Shown: positions 18,543 through 28,100 of the stretch, piece after piece | Layout: each line of letters starts with the position of its first letter | How positions within the stretch are numbered: position 1 is the first letter of the stretch | Assembly: GCA_041393775.1 (NCBI GenBank) | Contig: JAWKJM010000009.1 | Span: 91,153 to 155,152, forward strand | Direction: 5' to 3' | Origin: JADKAV01 sp041393775 | Lineage (GTDB): Bacteria; Actinomycetota; Actinomycetes; S36-B12; UBA10799 | Length of the DNA stretch: 64,000 nt | Program-made: the position numbers and the translations under genes | The notes under the pieces: model-generated | Told to the model about the DNA's origin: nothing | The model's database searches: none | The model's input: the letters and a program-made list of their open reading frames with translations, nothing else

Positions 18543-19553
18543 GTGCCGCTGAACATCGTGCTCGCGCGAACGGGGCAGGCCTGGGAGGACGCCCTGCTTG
18601 CCGAGGTCGCAGGCAGCGCCGGCATCAGCGCGGTCGCCCAGTGTCACACCATGGTCGAACTGCTGGTGGCCGTCGAAGTCGAATCGCCGCAGATCACCGT
18701 GGTGCCGGTGGACTTCCCGAGGCTGGCCGAGGGCCTTGCCCGCCTGCGGGGGCTCGGGCGGGTCATCGTGGTGGGGGAAGGGGCGGACTGTCCGCCAGGC
18801 CGCGCCGACCTGCAGTCGCTGCTCGCAAGCGTGCGGACGCCCGCGAACCCAGCCGGTCAACTCATCGCGGTGTGGAGCCCCCCGGGCTCGTGGGGTGCCA
18901 GCAGTGTGGCCGTAGGCCTCGCGCGGAGCCTTGGTCGCAAGGACCCGACGCTGCTGCTCGACGCAAACGTGCACGCCCCGAATGTGGCCGAACTCGTCAA
19001 CCAGCCGATGGGTGGCCTGCTGCAGGCGTGCCTGTCCGCGGACCGCGGTGCCCTGGAGCTGCCCGTCCGCAAGGTGACGGCACGGTTGTCGGCCCTGACC
19101 GGAGTGGAGCCGGCCGCGTATCCCGCCGTGCACCCTGGAGCGCTGCACCAGGTGCTGAGCCAAGCGCGTCAGGAATATGTCCATGTGGTGATCGACACCG
19201 ACTCGGCGGTGGATCCCGCTGGGGAGATCGGCTTGGTGCCGGACTGGACCACTGCCGCCGCTGTGTGCCTGCAGACGGCTGACCACATCATGATCGTGAC
19301 CGGGGAGAGCGACCTGGCCCAGGAACGGTTGTGGCGCAGCCTGCCCGCGGTGGCTGAACTCATCCGGGGTCGGGCCATCGTGGTGGTGAACCGCTGCACG
19401 GATCATCGCCGCACCACGGCCCGATTGGCCCGGCGGCTGGGCGACTACCTGCCCGAGGCGGCGGTGGGCTGGATCGAGTCCCGGATCAACGATGCCTCCC
19501 TAGCGCCCATCGTCGCGGAAGTCGCTCCCGTGCCGGCCGCTGCCACCGGATAG
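18543..19553 (+). CDS. Ssd/Rv3660c-like septum-site protein with a degenerate P-loop
   Basis: A 336-residue MinD/CpaE-like protein resembling mycobacterial Rv3660c (Ssd), which inhibits septation when overproduced. The N-terminal part looks like a receiver-like domain (ITVVPVDFPRLAEGLARL, RVIVVGEG). The ATPase-like part begins IAVWSPPGSWGASSVAVGLARSLG, where a MinD Walker A would have GKGGVGKT. Both lysines are absent, so ATP hydrolysis is doubtful. Later strands (YVHVVIDTDSAVDP, HIMIVTGESDLAQERLWR, AIVVVNRC) retain the fold. Starts at GTG 18543; the next gene follows after 9 bases. Confidence 0.72.
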   Translation: MPLNIVLARTGQAWEDALLAEVAGSAGISAVAQCHTMVELLVAVEVESPQITVVPVDFPRLAEGLARLRGLGRVIVVGEGADCPPGRADLQSLLASVRTPANPAGQLIAVWSPPGSWGASSVAVGLARSLGRKDPTLLLDANVHAPNVAELVNQPMGGLLQACLSADRGALELPVRKVTARLSALTGVEPAAYPAVHPGALHQVLSQARQEYVHVVIDTDSAVDPAGEIGLVPDWTTAAAVCLQTADHIMIVTGESDLAQERLWRSLPAVAELIRGRAIVVVNRCTDHRRTTARLARRLGDYLPEAAVGWIESRINDASLAPIVAEVAPVPAAATG

Positions 19554-19556
19554 CCT
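19551..19556 (+). promoter_or_regulatory. -10-like hexamer before the HAD hydrolase
   Basis: TAGCCT ends 6 bases before ATG 19563 and overlaps the stop codon of the preceding gene. This suggests an internal leaderless promoter. Confidence 0.3.
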
Positions 19557-19562
19557 GGGTGC

Positions 19563-20210
19563 ATGCCACCGTCAGGATTGATCGTCGACTGGGGCGGGGT
19601 GCTGACGGTGGGGATGCCCGAGGCGATGGGGTCCTGGGCCGCGGACGAGTCGATCGACATCACGGCGTTCATCGCTGTGATGCGTGACTGGTTGGGCCGT
19701 GAGTACGCCCTGGAAGCCGTATACAACCCGATCCACGCCCTCGAACGCGGCGAGTTGCAGGTCCCCGCGTTCGAACAGCATCTCGCCGATGCCTTGGCCG
19801 ACAGGACCGGCCAGTCCATCGAGGCCGCCGGCCTGCTGAACCGGATGTTCAGGTTCTTCCGCCACAGCCCGGACATGATCGCCTTGGTGCGCCGGGCCAA
19901 GGAGCGGGGGATCCGCACGGCACTGCTGAGCAACTCGTGGGGGAACAACTACCCGACCGACATCTTCGACGGGATGTTCGACGCGGTGGTGATCTCGGGT
20001 GAGGTGGGAATGCGCAAACCCGACCCTGCCATCTACCAGCACACGGTCGAGGCGATCTCGCTGTCACCGGCGGCCTGCGTATTCGTCGACGACCTGTTGC
20101 CCAACGTGATAGCCGCCCGCGAACTGGGCATGCTCGCGGTCCATCACACCGACTACCCGAGTACCGCAGCCCAACTCGATGCCTTGTTCGAACAGGTTCT
20201 GTCGCACTGA
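19563..20210 (+). CDS. HAD-IA family hydrolase
   Basis: A 215-residue haloacid dehalogenase-like hydrolase. Motif I is LIVDWGGVLT: nucleophile Asp9 is present, but the position two residues later, an acid/base Asp in phosphatases, is Gly11. Motif II is TALLSNSWG, motif III the lysine in VGMRKPDPAIY, and motif IV CVFVDDLLPNVIAARELGM. The missing second Asp suggests a non-phosphatase activity or weak activity. Substrate unknown. It follows the Ssd-like gene by 9 bases. Confidence 0.82.
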   Translation: MPPSGLIVDWGGVLTVGMPEAMGSWAADESIDITAFIAVMRDWLGREYALEAVYNPIHALERGELQVPAFEQHLADALADRTGQSIEAAGLLNRMFRFFRHSPDMIALVRRAKERGIRTALLSNSWGNNYPTDIFDGMFDAVVISGEVGMRKPDPAIYQHTVEAISLSPAACVFVDDLLPNVIAARELGMLAVHHTDYPSTAAQLDALFEQVLSH

Positions 20211-20378
20211 CCTGGCGAACAGGTCCTGTCCGCCGACCCACTGGCGGGGTTCGCGGACCGATCACACAGCGGGGGGTGGCGCCGGGTCGGCAAAACCCGG
20301 TGGTGGGCGGGCCGCGGGCTGCAATGGGACAATAGGCTTCGAGCAGAGGTGTCCTCTGCGATGGAAAGGCAGGAATCG

Positions 20379-21803
20379 GTGCCGGATCGCCTGAGCGCGT
20401 TGGACGTGTCCTTCCTGTATCTGGAAGACGAGACCACACCCATGCACGTCGGGGAGATGCTCGTCTTCCAAGCCCCGGACAGCGGCTTCGACTACGACCG
20501 GCTCGTGACCCTGATCCGACGACGGATCGCCTTCGTGCCTCGGTACCGGCAACGTGTGCGCTGGGTCCCCGGTCACCTCGCCAACCCGGTCTGGGTCGAT
20601 GACCAGGACTTCGACGTGGCCTTCCATGTACGCCGCTCGGCCCTCCCGTCGCCGGGAACCGACGGTCAGTTGCGCGAGCTGGCCGCCCGGATCATGAGCC
20701 GCCCCCTCGACCGGACGCGTCCCCTTTGGGAGGTCTATCTCGTCGAGGGTCTCGAGGGTGGCCGGTTCGCGATCCTCACCAAGACCCACCACGCCATCGT
20801 CGACGGGACCGCGGCCGTGGACATCGGTCAGGTGATCCTCGACCCGACCCCGGACCCCCGGCCGGTACCGGACGTGCACTGGAATCCTTCCCAGGAGCCA
20901 AGTGGTGCAGAACTGGTGGCCGGAGCACTGGTCGACACGGTCCGGCGCCCGGCCGTGGTGGTCGACTCCGCCCGCAAGGGGCTGGCCGACGTGGGTTCGT
21001 CAGCGGCTGAACTGGTGCGTCACGCGGGCGGCTTGGTGTCGACCCTGTGGACTGCTGCCCGGCCGCCGACGGAGAGCCCGCTCAATGTGACGATCGGGGC
21101 GCAGCGCCGCTTCGGGACCGCGACCCTGGACCTTGAGGACTTCAAGCGGATCCGCCGCCACCACGGCGGAACCATCAACGACGTGGTGCTCGCGGTGATC
21201 GCCGGCGCACTGCGGGCGTGGTTGATGACAAGGCAGGAGACGGTGGGCAGCCGGCACACGATCCGCGCCATGGTGCCCGTGAGCGTGCAGGAGGCCGACG
21301 AGCGCGTCCCGAGTAACCGCGTTGCTGCCTTCATCGTGGACCTGCCAACCGGTGAACAGGACCCGGTGGTGCGGCTCAACCGGATCAGTTTCGAGATGGG
21401 TCAGCACAAGGACGAGGGGCACATGGTGGGTGCCCGGACACTGGTTGCGCTGACCGGGTTCGCGCCGCCGACCCTGCATGCGATGGGGGCCCGGTTGGCG
21501 GGGGATCTGTCGCGCCGGGTGGCCAACGTGGTCGTCACCAACGTCCCCGGACCGCAGACACCGCTGTACGTGTCCGGTGCGCAGTTGCTGGGTGCTTACC
21601 CGGTCCTGCCCCTGGTCAAACAGATGGCGGTCAGCATCGGCCTGACCTCGTACAACGGCGGGGTGTTCTTCGGTCTCAACGCCGATCGGGACGCGATGGA
21701 CGACATCGACGTGCTCACCGCGTGCATCTCGGAGGCCATGGACGAACTGCTCGACACGACACGAAAGACGCGTACCCGGGCAAAAACGGCGAGAAGGGAC
21801 TAA
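20379..21803 (+). CDS. WS/DGAT-type O-acyltransferase
   Basis: Wax-ester synthase/diacylglycerol acyltransferase, 474 residues, making storage triacylglycerol or wax esters from acyl-CoA, probably at the membrane. The active-site motif HHAIVDG (His137, His138, Asp142 of HHxxxDG) is intact. PLDRTRPLWEVYLVEGL, NDVVLAVIAGALRAWL and NVVVTNVPGPQTPLYVSGA are also typical. GTG 20379 gives MPDRLSALDVSFLYLEDE, the normal family N-terminus, after an AAGGCAGGA ribosome-binding site. Longer in-frame starts at 20349 and 20361 are less likely. A patatin-like lipase gene follows, so lipid turnover is a common theme. Confidence 0.9.
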   Translation: MPDRLSALDVSFLYLEDETTPMHVGEMLVFQAPDSGFDYDRLVTLIRRRIAFVPRYRQRVRWVPGHLANPVWVDDQDFDVAFHVRRSALPSPGTDGQLRELAARIMSRPLDRTRPLWEVYLVEGLEGGRFAILTKTHHAIVDGTAAVDIGQVILDPTPDPRPVPDVHWNPSQEPSGAELVAGALVDTVRRPAVVVDSARKGLADVGSSAAELVRHAGGLVSTLWTAARPPTESPLNVTIGAQRRFGTATLDLEDFKRIRRHHGGTINDVVLAVIAGALRAWLMTRQETVGSRHTIRAMVPVSVQEADERVPSNRVAAFIVDLPTGEQDPVVRLNRISFEMGQHKDEGHMVGARTLVALTGFAPPTLHAMGARLAGDLSRRVANVVVTNVPGPQTPLYVSGAQLLGAYPVLPLVKQMAVSIGLTSYNGGVFFGLNADRDAMDDIDVLTACISEAMDELLDTTRKTRTRAKTARRD

Positions 21804-21868
21804 CGTTCCGCCGAGTAGCGGTTTATCGCTATGAGTGCTGATTGTGGGAATGGAGGACATAGGTAGAC

Positions 21869-22867
21869 ATGGCCACAGTCTCCGGTCCACGCCGCGGCAT
21901 CGTCCTGGGCGGCGGCGGAATCCTCGGGGCCGCCTGGATGGTGGGCGCGCTCAAGGCGATCGAGGACGTCCATGGATTCGACCCCCGGACCGCTGACTAC
22001 ATCGTGGGCACGTCTGCCGGGTCCGTCCTCACGGCGCTGCTCGGTGCCGGCGTCAGTGTGGACCAACTCATCGACCACCAGCGCGGCAACCCCATCGTTG
22101 AAGGACCGCTGACCGGTTTCTCGTGGGACTACGAGAAGGCCACCGGTGGAAACCGCCCCGGCCTCCCGAGACTGCTCGGTCCGGGCAGCGGCAAACTGAT
22201 CCGGCGGACTCTCGCGGGCCGGGCCCGGAAGATGCCCCCGACCGCGGTCCTGTCGGCGTTCCTGCCCGCCGGCAAAGGCTCCTTGCAGCGGGTGGGCCAT
22301 CTCGTGGAGGCATTCACCCCGATGGGTGAATGGTCGCCGCATGACAACGTCTGGGTGGTGGCGCTGGACTACGAGAGCGGTCGGCGAGTCGCGTTCGGGC
22401 ACGAGAACGCACCCAAGGTCGCGCTCGCGGATGCGGTGATGGCAAGTTGTGCGATTCCCGGGTGGTTCCGGCCCGTGGAGATCGAGGGCCGTACCTACAT
22501 CGATGGCGGCGCCTGGTCGGCCACATCCGCGGACCTGCTCGCAGGTCTCGACCTCGATGAGGTGTACGTGCTGGCTCCCATGCTCTCGTTCGCTATGGAT
22601 CAGCCCGCCACGGTCCTCGCCCGGGTCGAGCGCAGGTGGCGGGTACAGGTGACCAAGCGCTGTCTGCACGAGGTCGACAAAGTCCGCGCGGGCGGTGCCG
22701 AAGTGGTGGTGCTGGGTCCGGGGCCGGATGACCTGGAAGCGATGGGCGCCAACGTGATGGACAACAGTCGGCGGATCACTGTTCTGGAGACCTCGATGAA
22801 GACCTCGGTCGAAGCGCTGCAGGACCCTGACCGGGTCGGCCCTGACCACATGGCCGACGTCAGTTGA
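21869..22867 (+). CDS. patatin-like phospholipase family protein
   Basis: A 332-residue lipid acyl hydrolase with a Ser-Asp dyad. The oxyanion hole is GGGGILGAAW, the nucleophile elbow GTSAG with Ser49, and the catalytic aspartate is Asp212 in YIDGGAW. No signal peptide is seen, so it probably acts inside the cell on membrane or storage lipids. GGAGG upstream of ATG 21869 is a good ribosome-binding site. It follows the wax-ester synthase and overlaps the DUF6912 gene by four bases (TTGA). Confidence 0.88.
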   Translation: MATVSGPRRGIVLGGGGILGAAWMVGALKAIEDVHGFDPRTADYIVGTSAGSVLTALLGAGVSVDQLIDHQRGNPIVEGPLTGFSWDYEKATGGNRPGLPRLLGPGSGKLIRRTLAGRARKMPPTAVLSAFLPAGKGSLQRVGHLVEAFTPMGEWSPHDNVWVVALDYESGRRVAFGHENAPKVALADAVMASCAIPGWFRPVEIEGRTYIDGGAWSATSADLLAGLDLDEVYVLAPMLSFAMDQPATVLARVERRWRVQVTKRCLHEVDKVRAGGAEVVVLGPGPDDLEAMGANVMDNSRRITVLETSMKTSVEALQDPDRVGPDHMADVS

Positions 22868-23235
22868 TCCGTGCTTACGTGCCAGGCACGTTGCCGCAGG
22901 TGCAGCGCTGGTACCAGGACGGAGCGGTGCCGGCGGGCACCGGCATCAACGCCGCGACCCCGTCGCTGCGTTCGGAGTATCCCGACGCCGACGAGGAGGA
23001 ACTCGAGTTCCTTGCGACCAAGGCTGCTGAAGAGGCGTCCACGATCGTGGCGATGACGTCCGGGCAGCGTCGGGCCACGATCGCCGTCGACGTCGCCGGT
23101 GATGACACGCAACCGGTTGCGGGCGGGTTGACCTCCCTGTCCCTGCGCGCCGATGTCCCGTTGCCCGCCTGGGCGGCGGTGTTCATCGACGATCTCGAGT
23201 GGTACGCCGTGGACGAGATCGCCCACCTCGAGTAG
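22864..23235 (+). CDS. DUF6912 family protein
   Basis: A 123-residue actinobacterial protein of unknown function. The family pattern is visible: IRAYVPGTLPQVQRW at the N-terminus, EEELEFLATKAAEEAS in the middle and DLEWYAVDEIAHLE at the end. It has no signal peptide and is acidic. The TTG start at 22864 overlaps the patatin stop (TTGA), so translation is probably coupled. The 23236-23554 gap holds R2 copy 2 and no visible gene. Confidence 0.75.
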   Translation: MIRAYVPGTLPQVQRWYQDGAVPAGTGINAATPSLRSEYPDADEEELEFLATKAAEEASTIVAMTSGQRRATIAVDVAGDDTQPVAGGLTSLSLRADVPLPAWAAVFIDDLEWYAVDEIAHLE

Positions 23236-23326
23236 GCAAGCGCGGGACCGGCCGCTCGGCCAGTGCGATGGTGGATGGGTCACCTTCGCCAACTGCGATC
23301 ATGCGTGGGCCACCTTTGGCCACGGT

Positions 23327-23440
23327 TGTGACGAAGTTGTGGCCCTTCCCCCTGCTGTGTTACGAAGGTGCGCAGTCAAGCCGGGGCTGACCGCGCACCT
23401 TCGTCACAATCCGGGTTGATGACCCGCAACTTCATCACAC
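23327..23440 (+). repeat. R2 nested palindrome, copy 2
   Basis: Outer arms TGTGACGAAGTTG and CAACTTCATCACA enclose an inner palindrome (about 23356-23408) with arms TGTTACGAAGGTGCGC and GCGCACCTTCGTCACA. It lies between DUF6912 and pruA, both on the plus strand. Confidence 0.85.
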
Positions 23441-23554
23441 GGGGTGCCCGCGAGGTGCTCGCATGTCGCCCCGCGCCCTGTCTGCCGCCGGCCTGCAGCA
23501 TCCACCTCGGCAACAAGTCGCCACGACCCGACATGAGGTGGAAGGATCGGCGGT

Positions 23555-25183
23555 ATGGACGCTGTCAGCCAGATCCCCCAGATCGAGAACGAACCGAACC
23601 GTCTGTACGAACCGGGTTCAGCGCACCGGGTCAGCCTGCAGTCCCGGGTCGCGCAGATGCAAAGCCAGGGTGCGATCGACCTGCCGATGTGTGTGGACGG
23701 CAAGTGGACGATGGGCGGCGGGTCCAAGATCAAGGTGGTCCAGCCGCACGCCCGCAAGCAGCTCCTGGGCACGATGAAGGGCGCGACCCGCAAGGATGCC
23801 GCGGCCGCGATCGCCGCCGCGAAGAGTGCGGCCCCCGGCTGGCGCGCGACGGCCTGGCAGGACCGGGCGGCGATCTTCTTGAAGGCCGCTGACCTGCTCG
23901 CGGGCCCCTGGCGCGACACACTCAACGCCGCGACCATGCTGGGGCAGTCCAAGACCGCCTTCCAGGCCGAGATCGATGCGGCCTGCGAACTGATCGACTT
24001 CTGGCGGTTCAACGTGAAGTTCGGCGATGAGATCATGCGTGAACAGCCGCGCTCGTCACCGGGTGTGTGGAACCAGACCGATCACCGGCCGCTGGAAGGT
24101 TTCGTCTACGCCATCACGCCGTTCAACTTCACGGCGATCGCGGGCAACCTGCCCACCGCACCCGCGATGATGGGCAACGTCGTGGTGTGGAAGCCGGCAC
24201 CCACCCAGCAGTTCGCCGCGCACTACCTGATGCAACTGCTGCAGGAGGCGGGCCTGCCGCCCGGGGTGATCAACATGGTCACCGGTGATGGGATCGCGGT
24301 CTCCGATGTGGCCCTCTACGACCGTGATCTGGCCGGCATCCACTTCACCGGATCCACGCCGGTCTTCCACCTCCTGTGGCGCACCGTCGGGGAGAACATC
24401 GACAAGTACCGCTCGTACCCACGGCTCGTGGGTGAAACCGGCGGCAAGGACTTCGTGTTCGCCCACCCCAGCGCCGACCCGGATGTTCTCACCACCGCCC
24501 TGATCCGCGGCGCCTACGAGTTCCAGGGCCAGAAGTGCTCAGCGGCCTCGCGCGCCTACATACCGCGCAGTCTGTGGAAGGTGATGAAGGACGACTTCCT
24601 GTCCAAGGTCGAGGGACTCTCGATGGGCCCGACCCCCGACTTCAGCAACTTCATGAGTGCGGTCATCGATCAGCGCGCGTTCGCCAAGGTCTCCGGCGCC
24701 ATCGAGCGTGCTCAGAAGAACCCTGACGTCGATGTGGTGGCCGGGGGCGCCTTCGACGATAGCGAGGGTTACTTCATCCGACCGACCGTGGCATTGAGCA
24801 AGAACCCGGCCAACGAGTTCTTCACCGACGAGTACTTCGGTCCATTGCTCGGCGTGTACGTCTACGACGACCGCCGGTACTCCTCGGTCATGGACGAGAT
24901 GGAGGGCATCGCTCAGTACGCCCTGACCGGAGCGTTCATCTCGCAGGACCGGGCCTCGATCACGCAGGCCCGCGAGACCCTGCGCTACGCGGCCGGCAAC
25001 TTCTACATAAACGACAAGCCGACCGGTGCCGTGGTCGGCCAGCAGCCATTCGGTGGCGCGCGGGCATCGGGGACCAACGACAAGGCCGGCGCGCCGCAGA
25101 ATCTCCTGCGCTGGACCAGCACGCGGTCGATCAAGGAGACGTTCGTGCCTCCGACCGATCACACCCACCCCCATATGAAGTAA
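23555..25183 (+). CDS. pruA: L-glutamate gamma-semialdehyde dehydrogenase
   Basis: 1-pyrroline-5-carboxylate dehydrogenase, 542 residues, oxidising glutamate semialdehyde to glutamate with NAD in proline and arginine breakdown. It belongs to the aldehyde dehydrogenase superfamily: ITPFNFTAIAGNLPTAPAMMGNVVVWKPA (NAD binding), FTGSTPVF, the glutamate in VGETGGKDF, and catalytic Cys328 in EFQGQKCSAASR. It has no proline dehydrogenase domain. ATG 23555 has a GGAAGGA ribosome-binding site. It is 10 bases upstream of the NAD-glutamate dehydrogenase gene, so the pair converts P5C to 2-oxoglutarate. Confidence 0.93.
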   Translation: MDAVSQIPQIENEPNRLYEPGSAHRVSLQSRVAQMQSQGAIDLPMCVDGKWTMGGGSKIKVVQPHARKQLLGTMKGATRKDAAAAIAAAKSAAPGWRATAWQDRAAIFLKAADLLAGPWRDTLNAATMLGQSKTAFQAEIDAACELIDFWRFNVKFGDEIMREQPRSSPGVWNQTDHRPLEGFVYAITPFNFTAIAGNLPTAPAMMGNVVVWKPAPTQQFAAHYLMQLLQEAGLPPGVINMVTGDGIAVSDVALYDRDLAGIHFTGSTPVFHLLWRTVGENIDKYRSYPRLVGETGGKDFVFAHPSADPDVLTTALIRGAYEFQGQKCSAASRAYIPRSLWKVMKDDFLSKVEGLSMGPTPDFSNFMSAVIDQRAFAKVSGAIERAQKNPDVDVVAGGAFDDSEGYFIRPTVALSKNPANEFFTDEYFGPLLGVYVYDDRRYSSVMDEMEGIAQYALTGAFISQDRASITQARETLRYAAGNFYINDKPTGAVVGQQPFGGARASGTNDKAGAPQNLLRWTSTRSIKETFVPPTDHTHPHMK

Positions 25184-25193
25184 AGGACGTCCC

Positions 25194-28100
25194 GTGGCTG
25201 AAGACCCGCTGAGTGAGCTGCTGGAGGCTGCCCACAAAGTCGCCGCGCACGCCCAACCCGCCGAGTTCGAGGTTCATCCCGAGGACTTCCTGCCGAGGTT
25301 CTATGAGGACGTCGCTCCCGAGGACCTGCTCGGTAAGGACCCGATGGACATCGTCGGTCCCATCACCCATGCCCTGCGCCTAGGTGCCAACCGGCCACCG
25401 GGCACTGCGAACGTGGACGTCTTCACGCCCACGGTGGCCGCCAATGAATGGACCTGCGGTCACACGGTCGTGCAGGTGATCACCGACGACATGCCGTTCC
25501 TGCTGGACTCCATAATCGCGGCCATCACCCAGCAGGGGCAGTCCCTGCACCTAGTTGCCCATCCGATCTACGCGGTTGAGCGCGATGCCGCCGGCGCCTT
25601 GCGGGAGGTGTTGCCGATCGCACCCGACGAGGCCCCGGACGGTGCCATCCGGGAGTCGTGGATCCATCTCGAGATCGATCTGGAGACCGACCCGGAGCAG
25701 CATGCGGCGCTGGAGCAGGTGTTGCTCGACGTGTTGCGGGACGTGCGGGACGCGGTCGAGGACTGGCAGAAGATGACGGCCACGGCCTTCGAGCTGGCCG
25801 ACGAGTTGCGCGCCTTCCCGCCGCCGACCGTGGCTCCCGGGTATGCCGAGGAAGCCGCGGAATTCCTGCAGTGGCTCGGTGACGGAAGCTATACGTTCCT
25901 CGGCTACCGGAAGTACGACCTGGTTCGCGATCCCGACCCCACCGCCCTGATGGGTGAGCCCGGCAGCGGACTGGGTCTGCTGAGGTCGGATTCGGTGCAG
26001 TCTCAGTCGTTCTCCGAGATGCCCCCCGAAGTGCGTGCGCACGCCACGGAGCCGCGCATCCTCGTCCTGACCAAGGCCAACAGTCGGTCCACGGTCCACC
26101 GTCCGGTGCCGCTGGACTACGTAGGGGTCAAGCGCTTCGACGCCGAAGGCATGGTGATCGGGGAGCACCGCTTCATCGGGCTGTTCGCGTCGACCACCTA
26201 CAACCAGTCGGTCACCCAGATCCCGGTTCTACGCCGCCGGGTGGACGAACTGTTCGAGATGACCGGCTTCGCCCCGAACACGCACAGTGGCAAGGATCTG
26301 CTGCAATTCTGCGAGACGTACCCGCGCGACGACTTCTTCCAGACCGACGCCGAGGAGCTGTTCCCGATCGCCCGGGCGGTCCTGCAGATCCATCAGCGCC
26401 GCCATACCCGGCTGTTCACCCGGGAGGACCGCTATGGCCGATACGTCTCGGCGCTGATCTACCTGTCACGCGACCGGTACAACACGCAGGTCCGCCACCG
26501 GATCCAGGACCGGCTGCTGGCCGCCTACGGGGGCGAGTCGGTGGACCACGCGGCGCTGCTGACCGAGTCGGTGCTCGCGCGCCTGCACATGGTCGTGCAC
26601 ATGCCGCATCACACCCCGATCCCGGAGATCGACGTGGCAGCCCTCGAGCGCCAGATCGCCGATGCGGTCCGGTCGTGGGACGACCACCTGGCCGAGGCAC
26701 TCGTCACCGCAGTCGGGGAGGAGCGTGCCGGCGAGCTGGTATCCACCTACGAGGGTGCCTTCCCAGAGGCGTACAAGGAGGACGTGTCGGCACGCGAGGC
26801 CGTGGCGGACATGCTCAATCTCGCCGCGGTAGGTGACTCGGGCATCTCAGTGACCTTGGCGCAGCCGGCCATCGTGGAGTCCCTGCGCGACCGGCGGTTC
26901 ACCATCTACCGCGCCGGGCCGAGTGTGTCCCTGGCCGAGGTCATCCCGATCCTCACCGGTTTCGGTGTGGAAGTGCTCGACGAACGCCCGTACCACATCT
27001 CCGGCAATGACGGCATCGAGCGCTACATCTACGACTTCGGCCTGCGGCTGCCCGAGCAGGAACTGCCCAACGAGGATTCGTTCACGCAGCGCTTCAGCGA
27101 CGCGTTCCTAGCGTGCTGGTCGGTCCGCTCGGAAGCCGACCGGCTGAACACGCTGGTCACCGCCGGGGGGCTGGACTGGCGCGAAGTCGCGGCGGTCCGG
27201 GCATGGGTGGAGTACGCCCGGCAGATCGGGTCGCCGTTCTCGGCTCAGTACATGATCGATGTCCTCGTCGAACACACCGACATCGTCCGGCTGCTCGTGA
27301 GCCTGTTCGAGGCGCGGCACCACCCCACCGAGTACGACGACCGGCTGGCGCAGAGCATCCAGCAGGAGGTCCTCACTGCGCTGGACAACGTGGCCTCGCT
27401 CGACGATGACCGGGTGATCCGGCAGTTGTTGGGGATCGTGCTCTCGGTTCTGCGGACCAACTACTACCAACGGGTGGACGACGCCCCGAAGCAGTGGCTC
27501 TCGTTCAAGATCGATCCCCGTGAGGTGCCGGGCATGCCGTTGCCGCGCCCCCGCTTCGAGATATTCGTGACCTCACCGCGGATGTCCGGGGTGCACCTGC
27601 GGTTCGGCCGGGTTGCTCGCGGCGGGTTGCGCTGGAGTGACCGCAAGGAGGACTTCCGCACCGAGGTACTGGGTCTGGTCAAGGCGCAGATGGTCAAGAA
27701 TGCCGTGATCGTGCCGGTCGGCTCCAAGGGTGGCTTCATCGTGAAGAACCCGCCGCCGATGTCGAACCGGGAAGCGTTCATGGCCGAGGGGATCGACTGC
27801 TACAAGAGCTTCATATCGGGGCTGTTGGACCTGACCGACAACCTGGTGCACGGCGAGGCCGTGCCGCCTGCGCAACTGCACCGACGTGACGGTGACGACA
27901 CCTATCTGGTCGTGGCGGCCGATAAGGGGACGGCGTCGTTCTCCGACATCGCCAACTCCGTGGCCGATGCTTACGGCTTCTGGCTCGGCGACGCCTTCGC
28001 GTCCGGCGGTTCCGTGGGCTACGACCACAAGTCGATGGGAATCACCGCCCGCGGCGCCTGGGAGTCGGTCAAGCGGCACTTCCTCGAGATGGGCGTCGAC

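Noticed and set aside
23368..23892. Plus-strand frame of 174 codons before pruA
   Set aside because: It starts inside R2 copy 2 and overlaps pruA in another frame; no family features.
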